Part shown: positions 15,903-24,361 of the stretch, one piece after another
How the letters are laid out: the number at the start of each line of letters is the position of its first letter
Numbering within the stretch: position 1 is the stretch's first letter
DNA from: Prescottella soli
Lineage (GTDB): Bacteria > Actinomycetota > Actinomycetes > Mycobacteriales > Mycobacteriaceae
DNA length: 64,000 nt
Direction of reading: 5' to 3'
Assembly (NCBI RefSeq): GCF_040024445.1
Contig: NZ_CP157276.1
Span: forward strand, 5,332,001-5,396,000
Notes under the pieces: model-generated
Told to the model about the DNA's origin: nothing
Databases searched by the model: none
The model's input: the letters and a program-made list of their open reading frames with translations, nothing else
Position numbers and translations under genes: made by a program

Positions 15903-16709
15903 ATGCGCGATACCAAAGTTCCTGGGCCGGAACAGGCTCGGCCGAATGCAGGCGGGGTCGCCGGCGAACTGCTCCTCACGGCCGGGGTCGTCCTCCTGCT
16001 CTTCGTCTTCTACGAGGCGTTCTGGACCAACATCGTCTCGGGGCGGTTGCAGGACGAGGTCGACAACAGCCTGGACGAATCCTGGAGCAGAGGGGCGACC
16101 GGTGACGAGCCGGTCGCCCCGCCGACCCCGGCGCTCGGCGAGGGGTTCGCGCGCGTTCACATTCCCGCCCTCGACGCCGCCTACGCGGTCGTCGAGGGCA
16201 CACGCAACGAGGACCTGCGGGCCGGTCCCGGCCACTACGTCGACACACAGATGCCCGGCGAGCCCGGAAACTTCGCGCTCGCCGGGCATCGCATCGGGAC
16301 CGGTGCGGTGTTCCAGTACCTGGATCGACTCGACGCTTGCGATGCAGTCGTCGTGGAGACCGAATTCCGATGGGTCACTTACCGAGTGCTCCCGCTCGAG
16401 ACCTCCTCGCCCGAGAGGCGTGCTGCGGCGGAAGCCTGTCTGAGCCCCGAGCAGACCGATCGCGTCTCGGACGGCGACTACGCCCACGTCCAGGGCCGCC
16501 ACATCACCGCGCCCACCGACGTCGAGGTCGTCAACCCGCTGCCCGGCGCCCCGTGGGCCGAGCCCGGCCCCGGGCTGGAAAGCATGCTGACGATGACCAC
16601 GTGCCATCCGCTGTTCTCGAACGCCGAGCGCATGATCGTGCATGCGATGCTCGTCGAAACAATCCCGAAGTCCTCGGGCCACAGTCCCGCGGCATTGCAG
16701 GAGCGATGA
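15903..16709 (+). CDS. Class E sortase
   Basis: 268 codons; GGAGGGGG precedes ATG 15903. One N-terminal membrane helix (LLLTAGVVLLLFVFYEAFW) and an extracytoplasmic linker precede the sortase barrel. Catalytic residues are visible: His in ALAGHRIG, Cys in TMTTCHPLF and Arg in NAERMIVHA, in the order and spacing of class E enzymes. These are housekeeping sortases of high-GC Gram-positives that attach LPxTG/LAxTG proteins to the cell wall. The LPVTG adhesin just upstream is the obvious substrate. The stop codon is followed immediately by the next gene (TGA then ATG with no gap), so the two are translationally coupled. Confidence 0.92.
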   Translation: MRDTKVPGPEQARPNAGGVAGELLLTAGVVLLLFVFYEAFWTNIVSGRLQDEVDNSLDESWSRGATGDEPVAPPTPALGEGFARVHIPALDAAYAVVEGTRNEDLRAGPGHYVDTQMPGEPGNFALAGHRIGTGAVFQYLDRLDACDAVVVETEFRWVTYRVLPLETSSPERRAAAEACLSPEQTDRVSDGDYAHVQGRHITAPTDVEVVNPLPGAPWAEPGPGLESMLTMTTCHPLFSNAERMIVHAMLVETIPKSSGHSPAALQER

Positions 16710-16862
16710 ATGTACGGCTATCTCTGGCACGCGCTTCCCGGCCCCCGACCGGTGAAGGCCCTACTGGCGATCCTTCTCGCGGTCGCGATCGTGCTGCTTC
16801 TCATGGAAGTCGTGTTCCCCTGGGTGTCCGAGCACATGCCCTACTCGGACGTCACCGTATAG
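16710..16862 (+). CDS. Small single-pass membrane protein coupled to the class E sortase
   Basis: 50 codons starting directly after the sortase stop codon. The sequence starts MYGYLWHALPGPRPVKALL, runs through one membrane helix of about 22 residues (AILLAVAIVLLLMEVVFPW) and ends in a short external tail SEHMPYSDVTV. A small membrane protein with this YLWxxLPG start often follows class E sortase genes in actinobacteria; its function is unknown. The motif and coupling make it a real gene despite its size. Confidence 0.82.
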   Translation: MYGYLWHALPGPRPVKALLAILLAVAIVLLLMEVVFPWVSEHMPYSDVTV

Positions 16863-16917
16863 ACCGCCCTCACTGTTCGACGCGGCACGCCGCCGCGAGC
16901 GAGGGATTCAGTGAACG

Positions 16918-16999
16918 GTGATGTCGCAGAACACCTGTGACGATCGCTGATGTGGGCACCTATCCGGAGAACGTCGTGGTCACCGCCGTCCCGTTCTGA
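16918..16999 (+). pseudogene. Scar: 3' remnant of a second class F sortase gene
   Basis: Two pieces of the 9.3-10.15 kb locus are fused here. Bases 16918-16952 match 9298-9332, just after the DUF11-protein stop codon, with one mismatch in 35. Bases 16954-16999 match 10106-10151, the last 15 codons of the class F sortase, with four mismatches in 46; the reading frame is preserved (GTYPENVVVTAVPF then stop). The rest of the sortase copy is missing. This is best read as a duplicated DUF11-sortase module from which the middle was deleted. The last 20 bases also encode the C-terminus of treZ on the other strand. Confidence 0.85.
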
Positions 17000-18752
17000 C
17001 CGGGCGCGGCGAGGCCTCGAGCACGACGAAGGAGTGGCCGGGCACCACGACCGCCGACGCGGTCTCGTCGACCTCCGGCGCGTCCCACCACAGCACCGGG
17101 GCGCCGCCGACCGGCACGGTCACCGGTGCGGTCCCGAGATTGCATGCGATCCGCAGGTTTCCGCGGATCAGGGCGATCCACCGCTCGTCCTCGTCGTACT
17201 CGATCCTGAGGTGCTCGAGCCACGGGTCGCTGATGTCCGGGCGCGCGTGGCGCAGCGCGATCAGGCTGCGGTAACAGTCGAGCAGTCGCGCGTGTGACTC
17301 GACGTCGCGCTCGTGCCAGTCGAGTTTCGAGCGCTGGAACGTCCGTTGGTCCTGCGGGTCCGGGATGTCGTCGGTGTCCCAGCCGTGCTCGGCGAATTCG
17401 CGGCGCCGACCCTCCGCCGTCGCCTGGCCCAATTCGGGTTCCAGGTGGGACGTGAAGTACTGGAAGGGTGTTCGCGCCCCCCATTCCTCGCCCATGAAGA
17501 GCATCGGCGTGTACGGCGAGCACATCACCAGCGCGGCCTTGATCGCGAGCTGGCCGTCGGTGAGGTACGTGCTAGGGCGGTCGCCGGTGGCGCGGTTCCC
17601 GATCTGATCGTGGGTGCAGGTGTACGTGAGCATCGCGTCGGCCGGGATGCGTCGAATGTCGATGGGGCGGCCGTGGTTTCGGCCCCGGAACGCCGAGTAC
17701 GTCCCGTTGTGGAAGTAGCCGTGGGTGAGGGTGTGGGCGAGTGCCTGCAGCGATCCGAAGTCGCCGTAGTAGCCCTGGCGTTCGCCGGAGACCGCGGCGT
17801 GGATGGCGTGGTGGACGTCGTCGTCCCATTGCGCGTCGAGCCCGTAACCGCCCGCCGCCCGGGAAGTGACGATCTTCGGGTCGTTGAGGTCGCTCTCGGC
17901 GATCAGGGTGAGCGGGCGGCGCAGGTGCGCCGACAGCCGGTGCGTCTCGATCGACAGCTCCTCGAGGAGGTGTGTGGCGCTGTGGTCGACGAGGGCGTGC
18001 ACCGCGTCCAGCCGCAACGCATCGACGTGGAACTCGCGGAACCACCGCAGCGCGTTGTCGACGATGAACCGGCGCACCTCACCGCTGCCCGGCCCGGACA
18101 GGTTGATCGTCCGGCCCCACGAGTTCCCGCCGTCCGCGAGATACGGCCCGAAGCGATCCGTGTAGTTGCCGGACGGTCCGAAGTGGTTGTAGACGACGTC
18201 CAGGGCCACCGCGAGCCCGCGACGATGGCAGGCGTCGACGAAGCGCTGCAGGCCGTCGGGGCCGCCGTAGGCCTCGTGGACCGCGTACCAGAGCACGCCG
18301 TCGTAGCCCCAGTTGTGCGTGCCGTTGAAGGCCGCCACCGGCATCACCTCGACGAATCCGACACCCAGGTCGACGAGGTGATCGAGGCGCTCGATCGCGG
18401 CGTCGAATGTGCCCTCCGGGGTGAACGTCCCGATGTGGAGCTCGTAGACCACGGCGCCGGCGAGCTGCCGGCCCGTCCAGGCGTCGTCCGACCACCGCGC
18501 CCGGTCGAGCTCGTGCAATTGCGACGGCAGGTGGACGCCCTCGGGCTGTCGGGGTGACCGCGGATCGGGGAGCGCGGTGTCGGTGTCGTCGAGGACGAAC
18601 CCGTACCGGGCCGTCGGACCGGCGTCGACGTCGGCGCGCCACCAACCGTCCGGGGAGCGCGTCATCGCGTGATCCGTGCCGTCGACACGGACGCGGACCG
18701 AACCGGGGATCGGGGCCCAGACCTCGAAGGTGTGCACGTGATCAGGATGCAC
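16980..18752 (-). CDS. treZ: Malto-oligosyltrehalose trehalohydrolase
   Basis: 590 codons. This GH13 enzyme cleaves the maltooligosyl-trehalose bond made by TreY and frees trehalose in the cytoplasm. An N-terminal beta domain (FEVWAPIPGSVRVRVDG) precedes the catalytic barrel. Visible GH13 regions are DVVYNHFGPSG, the nucleophile in VDALRLDAVHAL, the acid/base in LIAESDLND and THDQIGNR. The length is normal for the family. The last codons (RPVRTGRR) are read from DNA derived from a sortase-gene tail on the opposite strand, so the extreme C-terminus has been replaced. treZ is cut off from treX-treY by about 14.4 kb, whereas these genes are usually adjacent. Confidence 0.95.
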   Translation of the reverse strand: MHPDHVHTFEVWAPIPGSVRVRVDGTDHAMTRSPDGWWRADVDAGPTARYGFVLDDTDTALPDPRSPRQPEGVHLPSQLHELDRARWSDDAWTGRQLAGAVVYELHIGTFTPEGTFDAAIERLDHLVDLGVGFVEVMPVAAFNGTHNWGYDGVLWYAVHEAYGGPDGLQRFVDACHRRGLAVALDVVYNHFGPSGNYTDRFGPYLADGGNSWGRTINLSGPGSGEVRRFIVDNALRWFREFHVDALRLDAVHALVDHSATHLLEELSIETHRLSAHLRRPLTLIAESDLNDPKIVTSRAAGGYGLDAQWDDDVHHAIHAAVSGERQGYYGDFGSLQALAHTLTHGYFHNGTYSAFRGRNHGRPIDIRRIPADAMLTYTCTHDQIGNRATGDRPSTYLTDGQLAIKAALVMCSPYTPMLFMGEEWGARTPFQYFTSHLEPELGQATAEGRRREFAEHGWDTDDIPDPQDQRTFQRSKLDWHERDVESHARLLDCYRSLIALRHARPDISDPWLEHLRIEYDEDERWIALIRGNLRIACNLGTAPVTVPVGGAPVLWWDAPEVDETASAVVVPGHSFVVLEASPRPVRTGRR

Positions 18753-18788
18753 CGATCACGTGCACGCCGCAGCGGTCTGTGGTGGCGG

Positions 18789-19601
18789 TCAGCGAATCAG
18801 CGTGCCCAGGTCGACGGGAAGCTGAATCCCGGTCACGTGCCGGGCCTCGTCCGACGCGAGCCACGCGACGGCGTTGGCGATGTCCTCGGGCTGGCTGATC
18901 TGGTCGGGGAGGCTGCCCATGAAGATCGGGGCCAGCGTGGTGGCGTACTGCTGGACCAGGGCGTGCATGTCGTTGACCTGCATGCCCGTCTCGACGCCGT
19001 TGGGGTGGACGGTGTTGACCCGGATGTTGTGCGCGCCGAGTTCGACCGCGAGGGTCTTCGCGAGCCCGGTGACGCCGTGCTTGCTGGCGACGTAGTGGCC
19101 GAGGAACGGCAGGCCCCGCAGTCCAGCGACGGAACTGGTGATGACGATCGCGCCGCCCTCGCCCTGCTCGATGAGGTGCGGGATCGCGGCCTTGCAGGTG
19201 TAGAACACGCCGGTGAGGTTGACGTCGAGCGTTTCCTGCCACTGTTCCGGAGTGATCTCCCACGACATGGCGCCCGAGCAGATTCCGGCGTTCGCGACGA
19301 CCACGTCGAGGCGGCCGAGCGTGGCGATGCCGTTCGCGAGGGCCTCGGAGATCGCGGTGAAGTCGCGCACGTCGGCCTTGGTGGCGACGATCTTGCGACC
19401 GAGGCCCTCGACGAGTGCGACGGTCTCGGCCAGATCCGCCTCGGTGGCACCGTCGTAGGACGTGGAAGCGAAGTCGGCGCAGGCGTCGACGGCGATGATG
19501 TCGGCGCCCTCGGCCGCCAGGCGCACCGCCTCGGCGCGGCCCTGACCGCGCGCCGCTCCGGTGATGAATGCGACCTTGCCGACGAAACGGTTCGCGCTCA
19601 T
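18789..19601 (-). CDS. Mycofactocin-type SDR oxidoreductase
   Basis: 270 codons from ATG 19601, which follows AGGCAGAACCC; a longer frame to 19724 has no ribosome site. The Rossmann motif is TGAARGQGRAEA and the catalytic set is Ser in ITSSVAG with YVASK. A long insertion after the second strand (DACADFASTSYDGATEADL) is characteristic of the mycofactocin-coupled SDR group, in which NAD(H) stays bound and is recycled by the peptide-derived redox cofactor mycofactocin. It would oxidise a secondary alcohol or sterol-like substrate. It lies 36 bp upstream of treZ on the same strand, but at the edge of inserted accessory DNA. Confidence 0.88.
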   Translation of the reverse strand: MSANRFVGKVAFITGAARGQGRAEAVRLAAEGADIIAVDACADFASTSYDGATEADLAETVALVEGLGRKIVATKADVRDFTAISEALANGIATLGRLDVVVANAGICSGAMSWEITPEQWQETLDVNLTGVFYTCKAAIPHLIEQGEGGAIVITSSVAGLRGLPFLGHYVASKHGVTGLAKTLAVELGAHNIRVNTVHPNGVETGMQVNDMHALVQQYATTLAPIFMGSLPDQISQPEDIANAVAWLASDEARHVTGIQLPVDLGTLIR

Positions 19602-19722
19602 GGGTTCTGCCTCCAGTCTCCGACGATCGTGTGATCTGGACCATATTGACCGGCCTCGGCTCGGTGAGGCGCGGTCCCGGTCACCGGGAGGACAATCGAC
19701 GGTGAATCGAGGAGGTACTGCC

Positions 19723-20568
19723 ATGAATCAACCACGCGGAGTGGGCGCGACGGCAGTGTTCGTCGCGGCGGCGCGCGCGTTGGAGACCGCGCGTGACGAT
19801 CACCTGGTCGACGACCCGTGGGCGGGCGAGTTCGTCCGTCGGTCGGGTTGGCAACCGCCGACCGAGCAGCTCGACAGCGGGAGTCTCGAGGAGCTGACGA
19901 CCTGGGTGGCGGCGCGGACGAAGTTCCTCGACGACTTCGTTCTGGACGCGGTGGCGTCCGGTTGCCGGCAGGTTGTCCTGCTCGGCGCGGGACTCGACAC
20001 GCGCGCCTTCCGGTTGCGGTGGCCCGAGCCCGTCACCGTTTACGAGCTGGACACCGCCGACATGGTGGCTTTCAAGACCGAGGTCCTCGGTGGGGCGGCG
20101 CCCGCGGCGGCGACCCGCGCGGTCGTGCCGATCGACCTGCGCGAGGACTGGCCGGCGGCCCTCCGTGATGCCGGGTTCGCACCGGATGTCCCGACGGCGT
20201 GGATTCTCGAAGGTCTGTTGATGTATCTCCCCGACGAGGCGGTCGACGCACTGATGAGACGTGTCGGTGAACTGTCCGCGCCGGCCAGCGCGATCGGTGC
20301 GACGATCACCAACGTCGACGTTGCGGCCGCGATCAGCGACGCGCCCCTGTTCCGCGACGGTCCGATCAATCGGGAGGAATGGCTGGCCATGCTGCACTCG
20401 AACGGTCCCGCCGATCCGGTGGCCTGGTTCGATTCCTACGGCTGGCGGGCCACCGTGGCCACGATCGACGAACTCGCCGAGCGATACGGACGCACCCTTC
20501 CCGAACGGTCCTCACTGTGGCAGGTACGCCCGGGGCGTCGATGGTTGGTGTCGGCCGTGCGGAAGTGA
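19723..20568 (+). CDS. SAM-dependent methyltransferase, TIGR00027/PPM family
   Basis: 281 codons; GGAGGT precedes ATG 19723. The start GVGATAVFVAAARALET and the motif VVLLGAGLDTRAFRL, followed by YELDTADMVAFK, are characteristic of the leucine carboxyl methyltransferase-like family expanded in mycobacteria and relatives. Further conserved blocks are PTAWILEGLLMYLP and WLVSAVRK at the C-terminus. These enzymes O-methylate carboxylic acids or lipids; individual substrates are mostly unknown. It is transcribed divergently from the SDR gene, with about 120 bp between them. Confidence 0.88.
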   Translation: MNQPRGVGATAVFVAAARALETARDDHLVDDPWAGEFVRRSGWQPPTEQLDSGSLEELTTWVAARTKFLDDFVLDAVASGCRQVVLLGAGLDTRAFRLRWPEPVTVYELDTADMVAFKTEVLGGAAPAAATRAVVPIDLREDWPAALRDAGFAPDVPTAWILEGLLMYLPDEAVDALMRRVGELSAPASAIGATITNVDVAAAISDAPLFRDGPINREEWLAMLHSNGPADPVAWFDSYGWRATVATIDELAERYGRTLPERSSLWQVRPGRRWLVSAVRK

Positions 20569-20756
20569 GATCGAGACGACCGATGAACTGAGTAGCGTCG
20601 GACGTGGATCGGGCAACGTCCCCCTGTGTTGAGGGGCTGTCGCTGAAATCATCTGGGGTACAACACGTGAACGCTTCGGGTATTGGGCGATGACGAGTCG
20701 GTATCAGGTTGGCGATGACGCCGGAATGTGCTCCGGCCGTGCCTATGGTGGCGGGC

Positions 20757-20969
20757 ATGGGTGTGAACCAGAAGACAGTTGCATTCGATGTCGTCGAGCG
20801 TCGGGACGTGCCGCAACCCGAGGTCGACCGCCTGGCACACAGCACGTGGAGATCCCTGACGGAGGACACGACCGGACCGTGCGAGCGTCCGCGCTGGGTG
20901 AACAGCGGCCCTGTGGCAGACGCGGAGGCGTACGTCGTGCACCGGTACGAAGGGACGGTCGCGGACTGA
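20757..20969 (+). CDS. Possible small hypothetical protein
   Basis: 70 codons from ATG 20757 (MGVNQKTVAFDVVERRDVPQ...), acidic and hydrophilic, with a closing AYVVHRYEGTVAD. The residue use is protein-like, but the upstream ggtggcggg is a poor ribosome site and no family is recognised. An in-frame ATG at 20709 is an alternative start. Confidence 0.35.
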   Translation: MGVNQKTVAFDVVERRDVPQPEVDRLAHSTWRSLTEDTTGPCERPRWVNSGPVADAEAYVVHRYEGTVAD

Positions 20970-21123
20970 CCGATGGCCGATAGGCGTCTGCCATCCGCCT
21001 GTCGGCGGTGCCCAGTGGGCATCACCAATCGCCTTTCGACATTCGGGATTTGGCCCTCTCGCGACTGGCCGTAGCCGCCGAGACAGAGACATCGAGTCAC
21101 AGCTGTCGAAGGGACGCGGAGTG

Positions 21124-22521
21124 ATGACCGATGAGCAGTTCGACGCGATCGTGATCGGGACCAGCCAGGGCGGCCGGTTACTCCCGATCGAGCTGGCGAG
21201 AGCGGGCCGGCAGGTCGCGCTGGTCGAGCGTGGTCGACTCGGCGGTGTCTGTGTCAACACAGGTTGCACCCCGACGAAGACGATGGTGGCCAGCGCGCGC
21301 CTGGCCTACCAGGCACGCCGCGGTGGGGAGTACGGGGTGCGTGTCGGCCCGGTGTCGGTGGACCTGGCCGCCGTGCGCGAGCGCAAACGGGCCGTGGTCG
21401 CCGGGGCGCGGGAGAACTACGCCGGCCGCCTGACACAGCACGGGCTCGACTTGATCGAAGGCGAGGCCCGGTTCACGGGGCCGAGGTCGGTCGAAGTCAC
21501 CTTGACGGACGGCGGGACACGGCAGATCAGCGCGCCGACAGTCGTCATCGACGCGGGCGCTCGTCCCAGGCCGCTGGCGATCGACGGCGCCGGCGCCGTA
21601 CCCGTGCTCGATTCAACGTCGATCATGGAGTTGGATGTGCTCCCGGAGCACCTGCTCATCCTCGGCGGCGGATACATCGCGCTCGAGTTCGGGCAGATGT
21701 TCCGCCGGTTCGGCAGCGAGGTCACCATCATCCAGAGGTCCTCACGGCTGCTGACCCGCGAGGACGAGGACGTCTCCGACGAGGTGGCCGCCATCTTCCG
21801 TGATGACGGGATCACGGTCCTGACCTCGTCGACGCCGGTCCGGGTCGAGCGCGCCGACGGCGCCCGCGTGCGGTTGACCGTCCACACCGACGATGGTGAG
21901 CGGCAACTGGTGGGTTCGCACCTGCTGTCGGGCATCGGCCGGATCCCGAACACCGACGCCCTCGCCCCGGAAGCGGCGGGGCTCCGTCTCGACGGCCACG
22001 GCTTCATCGAGGTCGACGAGTACCTGCAAACCAGTGTCGCCGGCGTTTATGCGATGGGCGACGTCACGGGCGGACCGGCCTTCACCCACTCGTCCTACGA
22101 CGACTACCGCATCCTGACCGCCAACTTGATCGGGCACCGGAAGGTGAGCACGCGGGACCGGATCGTCCCGTACACGGTGTTCATCGACCCGCAACTCGGA
22201 CGCGCCGGCCTGACCGAACGCGAGGCCAGGGCCCAGGGACGCGCGGTTCGGGTGTCGAAGCTCCCGATGAGCGCCGTTGTCCGGGCCATCGAGACCGGCG
22301 AGACCCGCGGTTTCATGAAGGCGGTCGTCGACGCGGACAGCGGGCAGATCCTGGGCTGCGCGGTCCTCGGCAGTGAAGGCGGCGAGGTCATGACCGTGAT
22401 CCAGGTCGCGATGCTGGGAAAGCTCACGTACACCGCCATGGCGGACGCGATCTTCACGCATCCACTGCTGGCGGAAGGTCTCAACACCCTCTTCGCGATG
22501 TTCGACGCCGGCCCGCGGTGA
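21124..22521 (+). CDS. FAD-dependent pyridine nucleotide-disulfide oxidoreductase (mercuric reductase-like)
   Basis: 465 codons; GGAG lies just before ATG 21124 (GTG 21121 is the alternative). The FAD-binding start is DAIVIGTSQGG, with the first glycine of the usual GxGxxG replaced. The redox-active disulfide is GGVCVNTGCTPTK at about residues 39-51, the NAD(P)H fold is LLILGGGYIALEFG, the second FAD motif is GVYAMGDVTGG, and the C-terminal His-containing motif is IFTHPLLAEGLNTLF. This matches the class I disulfide reductases. Without the MerA-specific C-terminal Cys pair or HMA domain it is unlikely to reduce mercury, so the substrate is open. The decayed DUF899 gene begins 33 bp later. Confidence 0.87.
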   Translation: MTDEQFDAIVIGTSQGGRLLPIELARAGRQVALVERGRLGGVCVNTGCTPTKTMVASARLAYQARRGGEYGVRVGPVSVDLAAVRERKRAVVAGARENYAGRLTQHGLDLIEGEARFTGPRSVEVTLTDGGTRQISAPTVVIDAGARPRPLAIDGAGAVPVLDSTSIMELDVLPEHLLILGGGYIALEFGQMFRRFGSEVTIIQRSSRLLTREDEDVSDEVAAIFRDDGITVLTSSTPVRVERADGARVRLTVHTDDGERQLVGSHLLSGIGRIPNTDALAPEAAGLRLDGHGFIEVDEYLQTSVAGVYAMGDVTGGPAFTHSSYDDYRILTANLIGHRKVSTRDRIVPYTVFIDPQLGRAGLTEREARAQGRAVRVSKLPMSAVVRAIETGETRGFMKAVVDADSGQILGCAVLGSEGGEVMTVIQVAMLGKLTYTAMADAIFTHPLLAEGLNTLFAMFDAGPR

Positions 22522-22554
22522 AGAACGTACTTAACAACACGGGAAGTATGCGCA

Positions 22555-23095
22555 ATGACTCCCAAGGGCACGGAGTTGTTCGCGCCGGGCAAGGACACCC
22601 TGGTCATCTACCACATGATGTTCCCGCGCTGGTCGAAAGACCCGCGAGCGGGGGTCTCCGGGGGCAAGACAGCCGAGCTGCCGCTCGTCGACCAGCCGTG
22701 CCCGTCGTGCACCTCGGTCGTCGACGGGCTCGACGGTCCTGCTCCGCACCTCTCCGATCGGATCAACCTCGTCGTGGTCGCGAAGACGGACCCCGCACGG
22801 TTGGGCACCTACGCGCGAGGACGCGGCTGGCGTAACGTGCGGTTCCTGTCCTCGCGGAACAACACCTTCAACCGCGACTATCACGCGGAAACGCCGGAGG
22901 GCGAACAGCTTCCGGTCCTCAATGTGTACTCACGCGACGAGGATGGGATCCACCACCGGTGGGCGAGCGAGCTGACGTTCGTGCGCGGCGACAGCAGCCC
23001 CCCTCGACCAGGTCTGGCCGATCTGGGGCATTCTCGACCTGACTCCGGACGGACGCGGCGAAACAGCTGCCTATCCCTCGCTCCAGTACGAATAG
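22555..23095 (+). pseudogene. DUF899 (thioredoxin-like) gene, truncated and frameshifted
   Basis: The sequence resembles the middle of DUF899 proteins: DTLVIYHMMF, CPSCTSVVDGL, LVVVAKTDPARL, YARGRGWRNVRFLSS. Two defects are visible. The normal N-terminal portion of about 50-70 residues is missing, with the first ATG at 22555 lying only just before the YHxMF block. A run of six C at 22998-23003 shifts the frame: the expected ending (VWPIWGILDLTPDGRG ... YPSLQYE, stop 23095) is read in the +1 frame, while the uninterrupted frame continues with unrelated residues to 23181. The C run could also be a sequencing error, but the missing N-terminus supports a decayed gene. Confidence 0.72.
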
Positions 23096-23102
23096 CCCAG
23101 CA

Positions 23103-23175
23103 GCAGTGCCGGGACTCGAACCTGGCCGCTGCGTCGCCGAAGCCCCTCGTGGTCTTTCGACACAGAGACCACTGC
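23103..23175 (-). other. tRNA-like sequence (possible tRNA relic or attachment site)
   Basis: Read on the minus strand, 73 nt begin GCAGTG and end CACTGC, pairing as a 6-bp acceptor-like stem. The 3' part has a T-arm look: CCAGG-TTCGAGT-CCCGG (one A-C mismatch). The D and anticodon regions do not fold canonically; instead GTGGTCT pairs perfectly with AGACCAC, competing with the acceptor stem. It may be a degenerate tRNA, a tRNA-3'-end attachment site, or chance. It sits in accessory DNA between a broken gene and the SGNH hydrolase. Confidence 0.25.
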
Positions 23176-23223
23176 GTATGAGCCTCCCCGATGTCACGGC
23201 GCTCGTCGCGGATACTGGTAATC

Positions 23224-24099
23224 ATGAGAAGGCCTGTTGGAGTTCGTGCCGCAGTGACCGCAGCCGTCGTCGCGACCGTTGCAGCAGTTTCACTGGTGCC
23301 CCCGGCCACAGCGTCGGCCGCCCCTGCGAACTCGAAGGTGCGGTACGTCGCGCTCGGTGATTCCCGCGCCGCCGGACCGTCGCTCGACCGGATCGCGCAG
23401 ACCAACGGGTGCAAGCGCTCCGACCTCGGCTATCCGAACCTCGTCGCGCGGGGCGTAGATGCGGCGTCGTTCCTCAACCTGTCATGCTCCGGTGCACGGA
23501 CCGAGAATGTGACGAACACCCCGCAGCAGACGTCGACCGGTGCGGTGCCTCCGCAGATCGATCGGATGCCGTCGGACACCACGCTTGTGACCGTCAGCAT
23601 CGGCGGAAACGACATTCGCTGGCCCACACTGATTTCCCGGTGCTACGCCAGTGGACCCGGCGGTGATGCGGGATGTCGCACCAATCCGGCATTCATTCGC
23701 GACGCGGTAGTGGCCCTGGCGGATATAGGCCCGAAGGTGTGGTCGACGCTCGTGGCAATCAGGGTGAAGGCGCCTGCCGCGCGCATCGTTCTCGTCGGGC
23801 ACGGCGGAATCTTCGGTGACCGCGGATGCTGGCCGAACCTCCCGATCAGCGACGCCGACGCCGTCTGGGTCAACGGCTTCTTCGCGATGTTCAACGGTGT
23901 CCTGGCGACGGCGGCCGCGACGTCCGGTGCCGAGTTCGTCGACGTCGCCACAACGTCGCACGGGCACGACGCGTGTGCCGCTCCCGATCAGCGGTGGTTC
24001 GAGGGACGCCAAGCCGGGCCGTCTGCGAGCCCGCTGCACCCGAACGCCGCGGGCATGGCACACATGGCGCGCCGGGTACTCGAAGTGGTGCACCGCTGA
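23224..24099 (+). CDS. Secreted SGNH/GDSL hydrolase
   Basis: 291 codons from ATG 23224. A signal peptide (RRPVGVRAAVTAAVVATVAAV ending ATASA, given in part) precedes the hydrolase fold. Catalytic Ser is in ALGDSRAAG at about residue 46, Asn in SIGGNDIRW, and the His/Asp block is SPLHPNAAGMAHM near the C-terminus. Cysteines around CKRSDLGYP, LSCSGA, RCYASG and GCWPN suggest disulfides, as in secreted actinobacterial lipases/esterases of the Rv0518 or SGNH-2 type. Likely substrates are lipid or acylglycan esters outside the cell. It appears to be a monocistronic gene. Confidence 0.88.
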   Translation: MRRPVGVRAAVTAAVVATVAAVSLVPPATASAAPANSKVRYVALGDSRAAGPSLDRIAQTNGCKRSDLGYPNLVARGVDAASFLNLSCSGARTENVTNTPQQTSTGAVPPQIDRMPSDTTLVTVSIGGNDIRWPTLISRCYASGPGGDAGCRTNPAFIRDAVVALADIGPKVWSTLVAIRVKAPAARIVLVGHGGIFGDRGCWPNLPISDADAVWVNGFFAMFNGVLATAAATSGAEFVDVATTSHGHDACAAPDQRWFEGRQAGPSASPLHPNAAGMAHMARRVLEVVHR

Positions 24100-24361
24100 T
24101 CCGCGACGATGGCAGCCGATGTCCCGGGTAGGGATAGCGTGCACATCATCGTTGAGGATGGCGGTGATGTCTGCATCGCTGATCAACCGTGAAATGCGTT
24201 CCATTCCAGTCGATCCGGGATCACGCATCAGGTCCGGATCGACCTCGCCAACCCGCCGGCGACAACGCTGCCGACCGGCGACTCCGGCGCCCGACCTGTG
24301 CGGGAGGTGATTGAGCCCACTCGGTCTGGATTGCGTCGCGCGGTCGCGGCAAGATGGCGGC

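Noticed and set aside
21124-22521. Mercuric reductase (merA) and a mercury-resistance operon
   Set aside because: The protein lacks the C-terminal vicinal cysteines and HMA domain of MerA, and no merR, merT or merP is nearby.
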